From positions 1 through 20,801 of the forward strand of contig JAUXBK010000013.1 in the NCBI GenBank assembly GCA_030619405.1: a stretch of 20,801 bases of DNA. Reading direction: 5' to 3'. A model generated the notes under the pieces. The model was not told the origin of the DNA, did no database searches, and was given only the letters and a program-made list of their open reading frames with translations. Origin of the DNA: Sedimenticola sp. Lineage in GTDB: Bacteria > Pseudomonadota > Gammaproteobacteria > Chromatiales > Chromatiaceae. Shown in pieces: positions 1 through 6,613 of this stretch (its first letter is position 1; each line of letters begins with the position of its first letter). The position numbers and the translations under genes are program-made.

Positions 1-617
1 AATCGTTTTACAGATGGCGAAAACCTGTTGATCTCTAGCAGGTGAAAGGTCTTATCTGCTCCTGAATCTCCAGGGGGGGCAGTCCTGTTAGATTCACTTT
101 GTTCCGGCTGTAGTGCGGCGAGACCGGGATCTTTCTGCTGACTGGGTTGCGGTTTGTCAGACAAGGAAGGTCGATCTGTTTCCGTTTCCAAAGTCTCCAT
201 TGCTGACGGTGCATGAGGCAGTTTTGTGTGGGCATCGACGGGAGGGGAATCACTCTCGATCTCGATTACCGGCAATCTTTCTTCCACGGAAACAGTGAGT
301 GGAAGGGGAGTCGATTCAATTGAGGGTTTGTTAGACTGCTGCTGTGATCCCCCTGCATCTGAGATATCGGGTGAACGAGGCAGCGGTTTTTGGTCAGTCA
401 GTGCGCTTGGGTTTACTTCGTTCTGAGGCAGTGAAGGCTCCTTTGGCGCCGCTTTGTTATTCGAGGCTGGAAGCGGAGTCTCTGGTGGTTCTGTCGGGTT
501 TTCAGTTTCAACCAGTGAGTAAACACCGTAAGAAACGAGACAGATCAACAGCACCAGAGCAGTCAGGGCGCCAAAAATGTGGTTCCAATGGTAGATGTAA
601 TGTACTTTCTGCGCCAT
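1..617 (-). CDS. Membrane-anchored hypothetical protein, 3' end beyond the window
   Basis: An uninterrupted frame runs from an ATG at 617 down to base 1 with no stop, giving 205 visible residues; the C-terminus lies outside the window. It begins MAQKVHYIYHWNHIFGAL and has one hydrophobic segment at about residues 14-33, preceded by basic residues, so it is probably a single-pass inner-membrane protein. Residues 38-190 are a low-complexity linker rich in Pro, Ser, Glu, Gln and Thr, without a recognisable domain. The last visible stretch (FHLLEINRFSPSVKR) looks like the start of a folded domain. Codon use is more AT-rich than in the neighbouring genes. The layout (short cytoplasmic N-terminus, one helix, long linker, C-terminal domain) would suit a DUF2914-type or similar envelope protein, but that is a guess because the diagnostic domain is not visible. 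No clear promoter or strong Shine-Dalgarno was found upstream. Confidence 0.75.
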   Translation of the reverse strand, partial: MAQKVHYIYHWNHIFGALTALVLLICLVSYGVYSLVETENPTEPPETPLPASNNKAAPKEPSLPQNEVNPSALTDQKPLPRSPDISDAGGSQQQSNKPSIESTPLPLTVSVEERLPVIEIESDSPPVDAHTKLPHAPSAMETLETETDRPSLSDKPQPSQQKDPGLAALQPEQSESNRTAPPGDSGADKTFHLLEINRFSPSVKR

Positions 618-710
618 GGTCTTTGAAAATACCGGTATCGCCCGTCCCGAACCCGGTACGCCCCCAATATCACATTATTAAGGGGCACCTGGTGGTTGTC
701 GTGTGTATAG

Positions 711-791
711 GTAACCGTTCAGCCCCCCCTCCTCAAATCCCCTCTCCCTCAGGGAGAGGGGTTCAAAAAGGCAGGGGGACTGAACGGTTAC
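711..791. repeat. 81-bp palindromic MITE-like element, copy 1 (GTAACCGTTCAG ends)
   Basis: The element begins GTAACCGTTCAG and ends CTGAACGGTTAC, a perfect 12-bp terminal inverted repeat. Its centre is a second inverted repeat, CCCCTCTCCC (739-748) against GGGAGAGGGG (752-761), so the whole element can fold into one hairpin. It is flanked by GTGTATAG at 703-710 and 793-800, with one extra G (792) on the right, which reads as an 8-bp target-site duplication. A second copy lies at 2954-3094 with a different flanking 8-mer. It encodes no transposase, so it would be non-autonomous. Confidence 0.85.
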
Positions 792-1026
792 GGTGTATAG
801 AGTGCAATATATTGATTCGTATAGCAAATGCAAATCAAGTGGCGTCCTGGTTGCTTTTTTTGATTGTTCATATCGCAATATGGATCGCAACTGCGCCATG
901 TGTGAGTTCAACCGCTCCTTTCCAAGGTCGAAGGATAGTTAATCGCACTCTGTGACAAACCACGCTTGATTCAAGCCTTGACACAAGGTTAAATACCCCC
1001 GGTTTGAGGTTTATCTTTGTCCGAAT

Positions 1027-1060
1027 CCCCTCACCCCAACCCTCTCCCGGGGGGAGAGGG
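1027..1060. repeat. REP-like C-rich hairpin
   Basis: CCCTCTCCC (1040-1048) pairs with GGGAGAGGG (1052-1060) across a 3-nt loop, preceded by CCCCTCACCCCAAC. The same GGGAGAGGG hairpin is the core of the elements at 711-791 and 2954-3094. Similar CCCTCACCCC-type palindromes are dispersed in many proteobacterial genomes, so this is probably a solo repeat of that kind rather than a specific terminator. Confidence 0.6.
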
Positions 1061-1092
1061 GGTATTTTGCAAGAACCTCATTAGAGGCCTAG

Positions 1093-1250
1093 GAGCCTGT
1101 CCGAGAATAGGAACCGTAGCGAGGGGAATCCATTTTGAGTCAGATTTTTCGATTAAATGAGGCGAATATTGGACATATTTAACGAATTTAATCGGGAAAT
1201 CTGGCCAAAATGGGTTTTCCGCAGTAGGTTCTCTATTCTCGGACAGGCTC
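1093..1250. repeat. 158-bp MITE-like element with GAGCCTGTCC ends and CTAG duplication
   Basis: A perfect 18-bp terminal inverted repeat, GAGCCTGTCCGAGAATAG, occupies 1093-1110 and its complement 1233-1250. The element is flanked by CTAG at 1089-1092 and 1251-1254, which suits a 4-bp target duplication of the YTAR type used by part of the IS5 family. The interior is also symmetrical: CCATTTTG near the left end faces CAAAATGG near the right end, and CAGATTTTTCG faces an imperfect complement, so nearly the whole element is one imperfect palindrome. No coding capacity is present. The IS5 link is an inference from the duplication and the GAG ends only. Confidence 0.85.
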
Positions 1251-1354
1251 CTAGAGGCATCCCACCCCACAATGCAAACAGGCGTATAGTGGGCGGGGAA
1301 GTGCACCTTTGTCCAGGATAAACGCGACCAAGCTACACTGACGGAGCCAAAACC

Positions 1355-2044
1355 ATGTTCAAACATTCCATTACTGCCCTGTTACTGCTGTTTGGTCTGC
1401 AAGCGATGGCGGAGCAGCCCCCGCTCGCCTACGACCGGATCAGCTTCTCGGTCAGCACCGGGGAAAGCGTCGCGAACGATACCCTGGTGGCGGTACTGTA
1501 CGCCCAGCAGGAGGGGACCGACGCCAGCCGCCTCTCCAGAACGGTCAACCGTACCATCGAAAAGGCGGTGAAGATCGCAAAATCAAACCCGGCGATCAAG
1601 GTGCGAACCCTGGACTACACCACCAGCCCCCGCTACCAGAAACAGAAGCTCAGCGGCTGGCGGGTAAGGCAGTCAATTCGCCTGGAGAGTCGGGACGCGA
1701 CTGCCCTGAGCGAGCTGATCGGCGAACTGCAGCAGGAACTGAACGTCGGAAGCATCTCCTACACCGTATCCGTCGAGCGCCGGGCAGAGAGCGAGGAGAG
1801 GCTCATCGGCAAGGTGATCGCCGCCTTCAACCGGCGGGCGGAGATGATCAGCCGGGCGATGGGGGGCAGTGGCTATCGGCTGGTACAGATGAACATCAAC
1901 AACAGCGATCGCTCGCCCCCCCGGCCTTACCCGTTACGTGCCATGGCGATGGAGGCGAATGCGGCTGCAGCCCCGCCCACCCTTGAGGCGGGCACCCGAC
2001 GGCTGGAGGTAACCATCGATGGCACCATCGAGCTGAAGCCCTGA
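1355..2044 (+). CDS. SIMPL-domain (DUF541) periplasmic protein
   Basis: This 229-residue protein has a typical Sec signal peptide (MFKHSITALLLLFGLQAMA, probable cleavage before EQPP), so it is likely periplasmic. Residues 28-225 match the layout of the SIMPL/DUF541 family: a strand-rich N-terminus (DRISFSVSTGESVANDTLVA), a helix of paired residues with 'EKAVKIAKSNPAIKVRTLDY', then 'YQKQKLSGWRVRQSIRLES', the 'SISYTVS' strand and the 'FNRRAEMISRAMG' helix, ending in a strand 'LEVTIDGTIEL'. The molecular function of this family is not settled; some members are linked to oxidative-stress tolerance or envelope integrity. The ATG at 1355 has GGAG at 1343-1346, eight bases upstream. The gene sits just downstream of a MITE and converges on msrA, 42 bp away. 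Confidence 0.88.
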   Translation: MFKHSITALLLLFGLQAMAEQPPLAYDRISFSVSTGESVANDTLVAVLYAQQEGTDASRLSRTVNRTIEKAVKIAKSNPAIKVRTLDYTTSPRYQKQKLSGWRVRQSIRLESRDATALSELIGELQQELNVGSISYTVSVERRAESEERLIGKVIAAFNRRAEMISRAMGGSGYRLVQMNINNSDRSPPRPYPLRAMAMEANAAAAPPTLEAGTRRLEVTIDGTIELKP

Positions 2045-2086
2045 GCACCCATACACGGGCAACAGCAAGACGGGATCACTTCAGTA

Positions 2087-2719
2087 TCACCCTCCCGGGC
2101 ATTCGACACCGGTTCCACCCAGACCACAGTACCCGCCCGGGTTTTTGGCCAGGTATTGCTGGTGGTAGGACTCAGCGTAATAGAACTCAGGAGCCGGCAG
2201 GATCTCGGTGGTGATTTCTCCGTAACCCCGTTGCTTCAGTGCTGCCCGGTACGCTTCACGGGAGGTCCGCGCCAGCCGCCCCTGCCGCTCGTCATGGACG
2301 TAGATCCCGGAGCGGTACTGGGTTCCCCGATCGTTGCCCTGGCGCATCCCCTGGGTGGGGTCGTGTAATTCCCAGAACAGTGCCAGCAGGGCTGCATACG
2401 TCACCATACCCGGATCGAACACCACTCGCACCACCTCGTTGTGGCCGGTCATGCCGCTGCACACCTCTTCATAGGTGGGGTTGGGCGTGAAACCGGCCGC
2501 ATAGCCGACAGCGGTCGAGAACACCCCCTCCCGTTGCCAGAACGTCCGCTCCGCCCCCCAGAAACAGCCGAGCCCGAACAGGGCCAGTTCCATCTCTGCC
2601 GGAAACGGGGGCTGCAGCGGGTTGCTGTTGACGAAATGCCGCTCGGGCACCGGCATTTTCTTCTCCCGGCCAGGCGGAGCGTGTTCCAGCGCGGGCATGC
2701 GGGTCTTTTGGTCGAACAT
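2087..2719 (-). CDS. msrA: Peptide methionine (S)-S-oxide reductase MsrA
   Basis: The protein reduces the S-epimer of methionine sulfoxide in proteins, using thioredoxin as reductant. The catalytic motif GCFWGAER places the nucleophilic Cys at residue 52. The C-terminus GYCGLGGTGVECPGG carries two more Cys (198 and 207), matching the recycling cysteines of the E. coli-type three-Cys enzyme. The HDPTQGMRQGNDRGTQYRS and 'YHQQYLAKNP' segments are also typical. I chose the ATG at 2719 (210 residues, close to the usual 212) because GAGGAG lies about seven bases upstream; an ATG 11 codons further out has no such site. The gene converges on the SIMPL-domain gene. Both would fit an oxidative-stress role, but they are on opposite strands and the link is weak. 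Confidence 0.96.
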   Translation of the reverse strand: MFDQKTRMPALEHAPPGREKKMPVPERHFVNSNPLQPPFPAEMELALFGLGCFWGAERTFWQREGVFSTAVGYAAGFTPNPTYEEVCSGMTGHNEVVRVVFDPGMVTYAALLALFWELHDPTQGMRQGNDRGTQYRSGIYVHDERQGRLARTSREAYRAALKQRGYGEITTEILPAPEFYYAESYHQQYLAKNPGGYCGLGGTGVECPGG

Positions 2720-2953
2720 GGGTCGTGCTCCTCGGGAATGGTGGATCAGCAAGCACCCGGGCCGGGGCTTCTGTCAGGATTTGGAACAGACTCTCATACG
2801 TTTGATCGAACTGTAACCCGGTGCAGGCGCCGGTGAAAAGATCCCGACCCACTGCTTCGTTAACAAATTGTGATCTTTCTGTGACGGCCCCGGGAATTCT
2901 CCCGACTGTAATAGAGACGTGCAACGAAACCGCTGCACTCCCTGACTGCAAAT
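2720..2953. other. Intergenic stretch upstream of msrA
   Basis: No gene is supported between the msrA start and the repeat element at 2954. The stretch must contain the msrA promoter, but I found no -35/-10 pair good enough to report. CTGCAAAT at 2946-2953 is the left half of the duplication that flanks the next element. Confidence 0.5.
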
Positions 2954-3094
2954 GTAACCGTTCAGTCCCCCTTCCTCAAATCCCCTCTCCCTCAGGGAGA
3001 CGACTCCATGGATGGAGGAGGTAGGGCGACGCAGGACGCCAAAGCCGAGGGTTAGGGAGAGGGGTTCAAAACAGCAGGGGGAGTGAACGGTTAC
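2954..3094. repeat. Palindromic element, copy 2 (GTAACCGTTCA ends) with nested 53-bp insertion
   Basis: The element starts GTAACCGTTCAG and ends TGAACGGTTAC, like copy 1 at 711-791, and the intervening sequence is nearly identical except for 60 extra bases. It is flanked by a perfect 8-bp direct repeat, CTGCAAAT, at 2946-2953 and 3095-3102. The extra sequence splits the central hairpin: a 53-bp block (3001-3053) lies between two copies of AGGGAGA (2994-3000 and 3054-3060), as expected for a nested insertion with a 7-bp duplication. The block contains CTCCATGGATGGA, found again in the centre of the element at 7747-7920. Confidence 0.88.
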
Positions 3095-3111
3095 CTGCAA
3101 ATAAGGAGGGC

Positions 3112-3349
3112 TATCTGAAGATCGACGGCAGTTTCGTTCGCAATATGCGGGACGCACGCCATCGTGGAGGCGATCAACCGGATCGGCCAGGTGGCAGGCA
3201 TCCAGACCATCGCTGAGTTCGTGGAAGACGAGGCGCTTCGCCAGGAGGTGCAGGCAATGGGCGTGGATTATGCGCAGGGTTACGGGATAGGCATGCCGGA
3301 GCCCCTCGAAATAAACCGCGTGAGTCCGACTACCCGCCATATTCCCTGA
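3112..3349 (+). pseudogene. EAL-domain (c-di-GMP phosphodiesterase) 3' remnant, frameshifted
   Basis: The frame starting at 3112 reads YLKIDGSFVRNMRDAR, the characteristic late segment of an EAL domain. Near 3158 the similarity moves to another frame, which reads AIVEAINRIGQVAGIQTIAE followed by FVEDEALRQEVQAMGVDYAQGYGIGMPEPLE and stops at 3347-3349. Together these cover only the last third of an EAL domain. The EAL motif itself, upstream GGDEF/PAS parts and a start signal are missing, and no remnant of them is visible further upstream. The remnant begins ten bases after the target duplication of the 2954-3094 element. Its end overlaps the end of the convergent membrane-protein gene by 20 bp. 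It is a decayed gene and should be inactive. Confidence 0.88.
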
Positions 3350-3797
3350 AGAACAACCTCACCTTCCAGTTAGTGGTCAGATAAAAAATGCAGACCCCCA
3401 TCAAAACTGTATCAGCCATCTGCAGCAGGCCTGGGTTTTTCATCGCCAGGTAGTCGAGAGCTGTCAGCAGAAACAGTTGCAGCACCGCCAGTGACACCAG
3501 CAGCGGCACACCCTTGCGCAGAATTCTCCGCAACAGCCCACCCGCAGACAGTTTTTCTTTCCTCAGGACGATCAGCAGAAACCCGAACAGCGGCACGTCG
3601 ATCAACAGCGACCACGCCGGGGGCAGGCCAAGGGAAGCGACATCGAACCCGGCGCCACGGACCATGAATTCGCTCAACCCAGCCAGCAGCAGAAACAGAA
3701 AATGCCGGGACAGGAACAGCAAGGCCAGGACCAGGCCAACCGGTGTTTTCAGTTCACCCTTCTCATTGAAGTCACGAATGTCGAGATGCGGGTCCAT
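3330..3797 (-). CDS. DUF2919 (YfeZ-like) inner-membrane protein
   Basis: This 155-residue protein is strongly hydrophobic, with about four membrane segments (roughly residues 19-42, 58-78, 94-114 and 123-143). Its N-terminus (MDPHLDIRDFNEKGELKTP) and the segment 'LFLSRHFLFLLLAG' resemble the DUF2919 family, which includes E. coli YfeZ. The function of that family is unknown. The ATG at 3797 lacks a strong Shine-Dalgarno sequence, but the N-terminal motif fits the family start. The gene diverges from hisI and its 3' end overlaps the EAL remnant, so the insertion and decay events stopped just short of it. Family assignment is from memory of sequence style and should be checked by profile search. 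Confidence 0.75.
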   Translation of the reverse strand: MDPHLDIRDFNEKGELKTPVGLVLALLFLSRHFLFLLLAGLSEFMVRGAGFDVASLGLPPAWSLLIDVPLFGFLLIVLRKEKLSAGGLLRRILRKGVPLLVSLAVLQLFLLTALDYLAMKNPGLLQMADTVLMGVCIFYLTTNWKVRLFFREYGG

Positions 3798-3864
3798 CGG
3801 GAATTGATATCGGTCAGTAAGTTTGTATCGGCAAAGGAGTCTATTCTGCCGAATCAGTCACCGG

Positions 3865-3873
3865 TGGTATAGT
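3865..3873 (+). promoter_or_regulatory. Probable extended -10 promoter of hisI-hisG
   Basis: TGGTATAGT is an extended -10 element (TGn plus TATAGT, five of six consensus bases). No good -35 lies 17 bp upstream, which is tolerable for extended -10 promoters. A start near 3880 would give a leader of about 40 bases before the hisI ATG at 3922. No leader peptide rich in His codons is visible. Confidence 0.45.
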
Positions 3874-3921
3874 ACGCCCCCTGATCCATCCAGAACACAC
3901 CCCACCCGAGACAGCACAGCC

Positions 3922-4320
3922 ATGGCTTTGAACGAAGAGATAAAGAGAATCGTCGATTTTTCCAAGGGCAACGGACTGGTGACCGCCATCGCCCAGGACG
4001 TTGAGACCGGCGAGATCCTGATGGTGGCGAACATGAACGAAGAGTCCCTGGCCCGCACCCTGGAAACGGGCGAAGCCGTCTACTGGAGTCGTTCCCGCCG
4101 GAAGCTGTGGCACAAAGGCGAGGAGAGTGGCAACGTGCAGAAGGTCAGGGAGATATTCCTCGACTGTGACGGGGATGCCATCCTGATGAAGATCGAGCAG
4201 ATCGGCGGCGCCGCCTGCCACACCGGCAAACGCAGCTGCTTTTTCCGTAAGCTGGAAAACGGCAGCGTGAGCGACGTAGGTATCCAGGTGTTCGATCCTG
4301 CAGAGGTGTACGGGAAATGA
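3922..4320 (+). CDS. hisI: Phosphoribosyl-AMP cyclohydrolase HisI
   Basis: The enzyme opens the purine ring of phosphoribosyl-AMP, the third step of histidine synthesis, in the cytoplasm. The 132-residue sequence carries the signature DCDGD (residues 81-85), whose Asp residues bind Mg, and the Cys set C82, C99 and C106 (AACHTGKRSC) that binds Zn. 'MNEESLARTLETGEAVYWSR' and 'LWHKGEESGNVQ' are typical of the family. The ATG at 3922 matches the usual N-terminus; the upstream in-frame extension has no family character. This is the stand-alone form without the HisE pyrophosphohydrolase domain, so hisE must lie elsewhere. The stop overlaps the hisG start by four bases (ATGA), implying translational coupling. 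Confidence 0.97.
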   Translation: MALNEEIKRIVDFSKGNGLVTAIAQDVETGEILMVANMNEESLARTLETGEAVYWSRSRRKLWHKGEESGNVQKVREIFLDCDGDAILMKIEQIGGAACHTGKRSCFFRKLENGSVSDVGIQVFDPAEVYGK

Positions 4321-5201
4321 CACAAGCAGAGAGCCGCCTGCGTATCGGCATCCCCAAGGGCAGTCTCCAGGAGACCACCCGGAAACTCTTCGCCCTGGCC
4401 GGTTTCGACCTGCGCATCTCGGGGCGCTCCTACTACCCGAATATCGACGACCCGGAGATCCAGTGCATCCTGATCCGCCCCCAGGAGATGGCCCGCTACG
4501 TAGAGCAGGGGGTGCTGGATTGCGCCATTACCGGTCTGGACTGGATCCTGGAGACCGGAGCCGACGTATCGGAACTGGCCGACCTGAAGGCGCCCTGGCC
4601 CAACTACGGAACGGTGCGCTGGGTGATGGCATCCAAGGAGGGTTCACCCTTCGACCGGGTGGAAGACCTGGAGGGCAAACGCATTGCCACCGAGGCGGTG
4701 GGCATGACCGAGCGCTTCCTGAAGGAGCATGGGGTCACCGCTGACATGGAATTCTCCTGGGGCGCCACCGAGGTGAAACCGCCCATCCTGGCGGACGCCA
4801 TCGTGGATGTATCCGAGACCGGCTCCAGCCTGCGGGCGAACAATCTGAAGATCATGCACGTGGTGCTGGAGAGCACACCGCGTTTCATCGCCAACCACGG
4901 CTCACTCGAGGATGCGTGGAAAGCAACAAAGATCGACCGTCTCCTGATGCTCTTGAAAGGGGCCATCGCCGCCGCCACCCGTGTCACCCTGGCCATGAAC
5001 GTGCCGAAAGCACGGGTCGATGACATCGTTTCACTGCTCCCTGCCCTCTGCACCCCCACCATCTCAACCCTGGCGGACGAACACTGGGTGGATATCAGCA
5101 CCGTGGTGGAGGAAAAACTGGTGCGGGAACTGATCCCCAGACTCTACCAGGCCGGTGCCCGGGGCATCATCGAGATGCCGATCAACAAGATCATCGAGTA
5201 G
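4317..5201 (+). CDS. hisG: ATP phosphoribosyltransferase, long form (HisG)
   Basis: HisG joins ATP and PRPP, the first and committed step of histidine synthesis. At 294 residues it is the long form: two periplasmic-binding-like catalytic lobes (about 1-215) followed by an ACT-like regulatory domain (about 216-294, ending RGIIEMPINKIIE) that senses histidine. Visible catalytic features are the N-terminal IGIPKGSLQE, ITGLDW near 71-76, and the PRPP-binding loop DAIVDVSETGSSLRANNL at about 160-177. Long-form enzymes work without HisZ. The start overlaps the hisI stop by ATGA. The remaining his genes are not in the window, so this is a detached two-gene his unit. The gene converges on a small minus-strand gene 26 bp downstream. 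Confidence 0.96.
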   Translation: MTQAESRLRIGIPKGSLQETTRKLFALAGFDLRISGRSYYPNIDDPEIQCILIRPQEMARYVEQGVLDCAITGLDWILETGADVSELADLKAPWPNYGTVRWVMASKEGSPFDRVEDLEGKRIATEAVGMTERFLKEHGVTADMEFSWGATEVKPPILADAIVDVSETGSSLRANNLKIMHVVLESTPRFIANHGSLEDAWKATKIDRLLMLLKGAIAAATRVTLAMNVPKARVDDIVSLLPALCTPTISTLADEHWVDISTVVEEKLVRELIPRLYQAGARGIIEMPINKIIE

Positions 5202-5227
5202 CCGCCCGACAGGCTTCTACCTAGGTT

Positions 5228-5452
5228 CTAATCCAGTGCCGGCCCCAGCACGAACTCCACCGTCTGGAAACCGCGCTCCTCCAGCGCCTCCTCGATCTCC
5301 GCCCAACTGTAATCCGGATTGGCCTCTTCCACGCTGGAGATGACGCCGGTGGCGTGGCGATAGGCCTCCTGGGGCTCGATGTCCTCGGGAATCGTCACCA
5401 CACGGAGTCTGTCCGCATCGCAGGCTGGCAGTACCATCAGTCTAGAACTCAT
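5228..5452 (-). CDS. Small acidic conserved-looking protein, function unknown
   Basis: This 74-residue protein (MSSRLMVLPACDADRLRVVT at the start, ending VEFVLGPALD) is soluble, acidic and well ordered in appearance, with no signal peptide or membrane segment. Its codon use resembles that of its neighbours, and it reads like a small conserved gammaproteobacterial protein, though I cannot name a family. A region around 'EEANPDYSWAEIEEALEERGFQTVEFV' suggests a helix-strand unit. Two in-frame ATGs are available (5458 and 5452). The upstream GAGGG directly abuts the first and is six bases from the second, so the second is chosen. It converges on hisG and diverges from the FabD-like gene. Confidence 0.75.
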   Translation of the reverse strand: MSSRLMVLPACDADRLRVVTIPEDIEPQEAYRHATGVISSVEEANPDYSWAEIEEALEERGFQTVEFVLGPALD

Positions 5453-5571
5453 CGTCATCCCTCGTTGCTCGCAGTGGCCCGGCTGAAACCGACCGGCCAG
5501 TCTATTTTAAACAGCTACCCTCTTCCCTTCATTGATACGGCTCAACGCTTCAGCGATCAAGGCCGCTTCAC

Positions 5572-5600
5572 TTGTCCTGACCGGCTGAAATGACTATGCT
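5572..5600 (+). promoter_or_regulatory. Probable sigma-70 promoter of the FabD-like gene
   Basis: TTGTCC (5572-5577) and TATGCT (5595-5600) are separated by exactly 17 bp; each matches four of six consensus bases. Transcription would start near 5607, giving a leader of about 26 bases before the ATG at 5633. GGAG (5620-5623) in that leader is the ribosome binding site. Confidence 0.55.
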
Positions 5601-5632
5601 CGCGACAGTTTTCTAGAATGGAGTACAACACC

Positions 5633-6613
5633 ATGTCGGAGTCAGAACAACGCGTCATCTTCATTTTTCCCGGCCAGGGTTCTCAGTACCCCGGCATCGG
5701 CAGCGACCTCTGTACAGCGTTCGACTCGGTGCGGCGTCTCTACCAGCAGGCCAGTGACGTGCTGGGCTATGACATGGCAAAGCTCTCCCTGAAAAACCCG
5801 TACAACCGGATCAATCTCACCCGTTACACTCAGCCGGTGCTGCTGACCCACCATATCGCCTGTCTCACCGTCTACCGGGAACTGGCCGAGGCCCCGCTGC
5901 AGCCGATGGCCGCAGGCGGCCACAGCCTGGGGGAATATAGCGCCCTGGTTGCCGCCGGTGCACTCGATTTCGAGGATGCCCTGCGACTGGTATCGAAGCG
6001 GGGCGAGCTGATGGGCGCCCACGGCGAGGGGGAGATGACGGCCCTGACCGTGGACATGGAGACGGCCCGCCCCCTGTCTGACAAACATTTCTGCGGCATC
6101 GCTGGCCTCAATCTGCCGGATCAGACCGTGGTCGGTGGTGCGAGCACCGACCTGGATGCACTGGAGGAGGAAATGGCACAACTGTACCCCAAGAAACGAA
6201 CCATCCGGCTCAAGACCGAGGGTGCCTTCCACACCTATTACATGGTGACCGCCGCCCGCCACTTCCGGGAGGCGCTAAGCCGGGTGACCATCAGTCAGCC
6301 GGGTCTGCGGGTGCTCTCCAACTACACCGGCGATTTCCATGCGGAGGATGGGGAGAGCATCAAGTCACGCCTCTTCTTTCAGCTGTTCCACCCGGTCAAC
6401 TGGGTCGGCTGCCTGCAGACCGCCCTGGACAACGGCGTCGATCTGTTCGTGGAGTTCGGTGGCGGTATCGGCAGCGGTGAAGGCCCGGCGGAAAAACGCC
6501 CCAACCTGGAGGGGATCATCAAAAAATTCACCCGCCGCGCCAAGCCCAGGCCGGCGTATCTGCCCGCCATCAACCTGGAGACCATCCGGGTGGCGGCCGG
6601 TTTCCAGGGGTGA
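5633..6613 (+). CDS. FabD-like malonyl-CoA:ACP transacylase
   Basis: The protein has the full acyltransferase fold of FabD: an N-terminal FIFPGQGSQYPGIG oxyanion-hole segment (10-23), the nucleophile elbow GHSLGEYSAL with Ser98, the carboxylate-binding Arg in 'VSKRGELM' (R123), and the catalytic His in GAFHTYYM (H200). It would transfer a malonyl or similar acyl group from CoA to an acyl carrier protein. At 326 residues it is slightly longer than housekeeping FabD, and it is not in a fab cluster: no fabH, fabG or acpP is next to it. It may therefore be a second acyltransferase with its own promoter rather than the main FabD. Of two possible ATGs, the one at 5633 is preferred because GGAG at 5620-5623 is correctly spaced; the alternative at 5618 has none. 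Confidence 0.9.
   Translation: MSESEQRVIFIFPGQGSQYPGIGSDLCTAFDSVRRLYQQASDVLGYDMAKLSLKNPYNRINLTRYTQPVLLTHHIACLTVYRELAEAPLQPMAAGGHSLGEYSALVAAGALDFEDALRLVSKRGELMGAHGEGEMTALTVDMETARPLSDKHFCGIAGLNLPDQTVVGGASTDLDALEEEMAQLYPKKRTIRLKTEGAFHTYYMVTAARHFREALSRVTISQPGLRVLSNYTGDFHAEDGESIKSRLFFQLFHPVNWVGCLQTALDNGVDLFVEFGGGIGSGEGPAEKRPNLEGIIKKFTRRAKPRPAYLPAINLETIRVAAGFQG

Larger units (their letters stand above)
618..1354. other. Intergenic region occupied by repeat elements
   Basis: This 737-bp gap separates the divergent gene starts at 617 (minus) and 1355 (plus). It holds an 81-bp palindromic element (711-791), a GGGAGAGGG hairpin (1040-1060) and a 158-bp MITE-like element (1093-1250). The remaining AT-richer stretch (801-1029) shows no gene, RNA or convincing promoter. 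Short open frames here run through the repeats and are not credible genes. Confidence 0.7.

Noticed and set aside
344..955. 203-codon plus-strand open frame at the left end
   Set aside because: It runs antisense to the real minus-strand gene and then through a palindromic repeat; no homology-like features.
978..983. Perfect TTGACA hexamer
   Set aside because: No -10 box at 15-19 bp spacing on the plus strand, and no gene start is suitably close.
2774..3340. 188-codon minus-strand open frame
   Set aside because: It crosses the repeat element at 2954-3094 and lies antisense to the EAL remnant, which has clear family motifs on the other strand.
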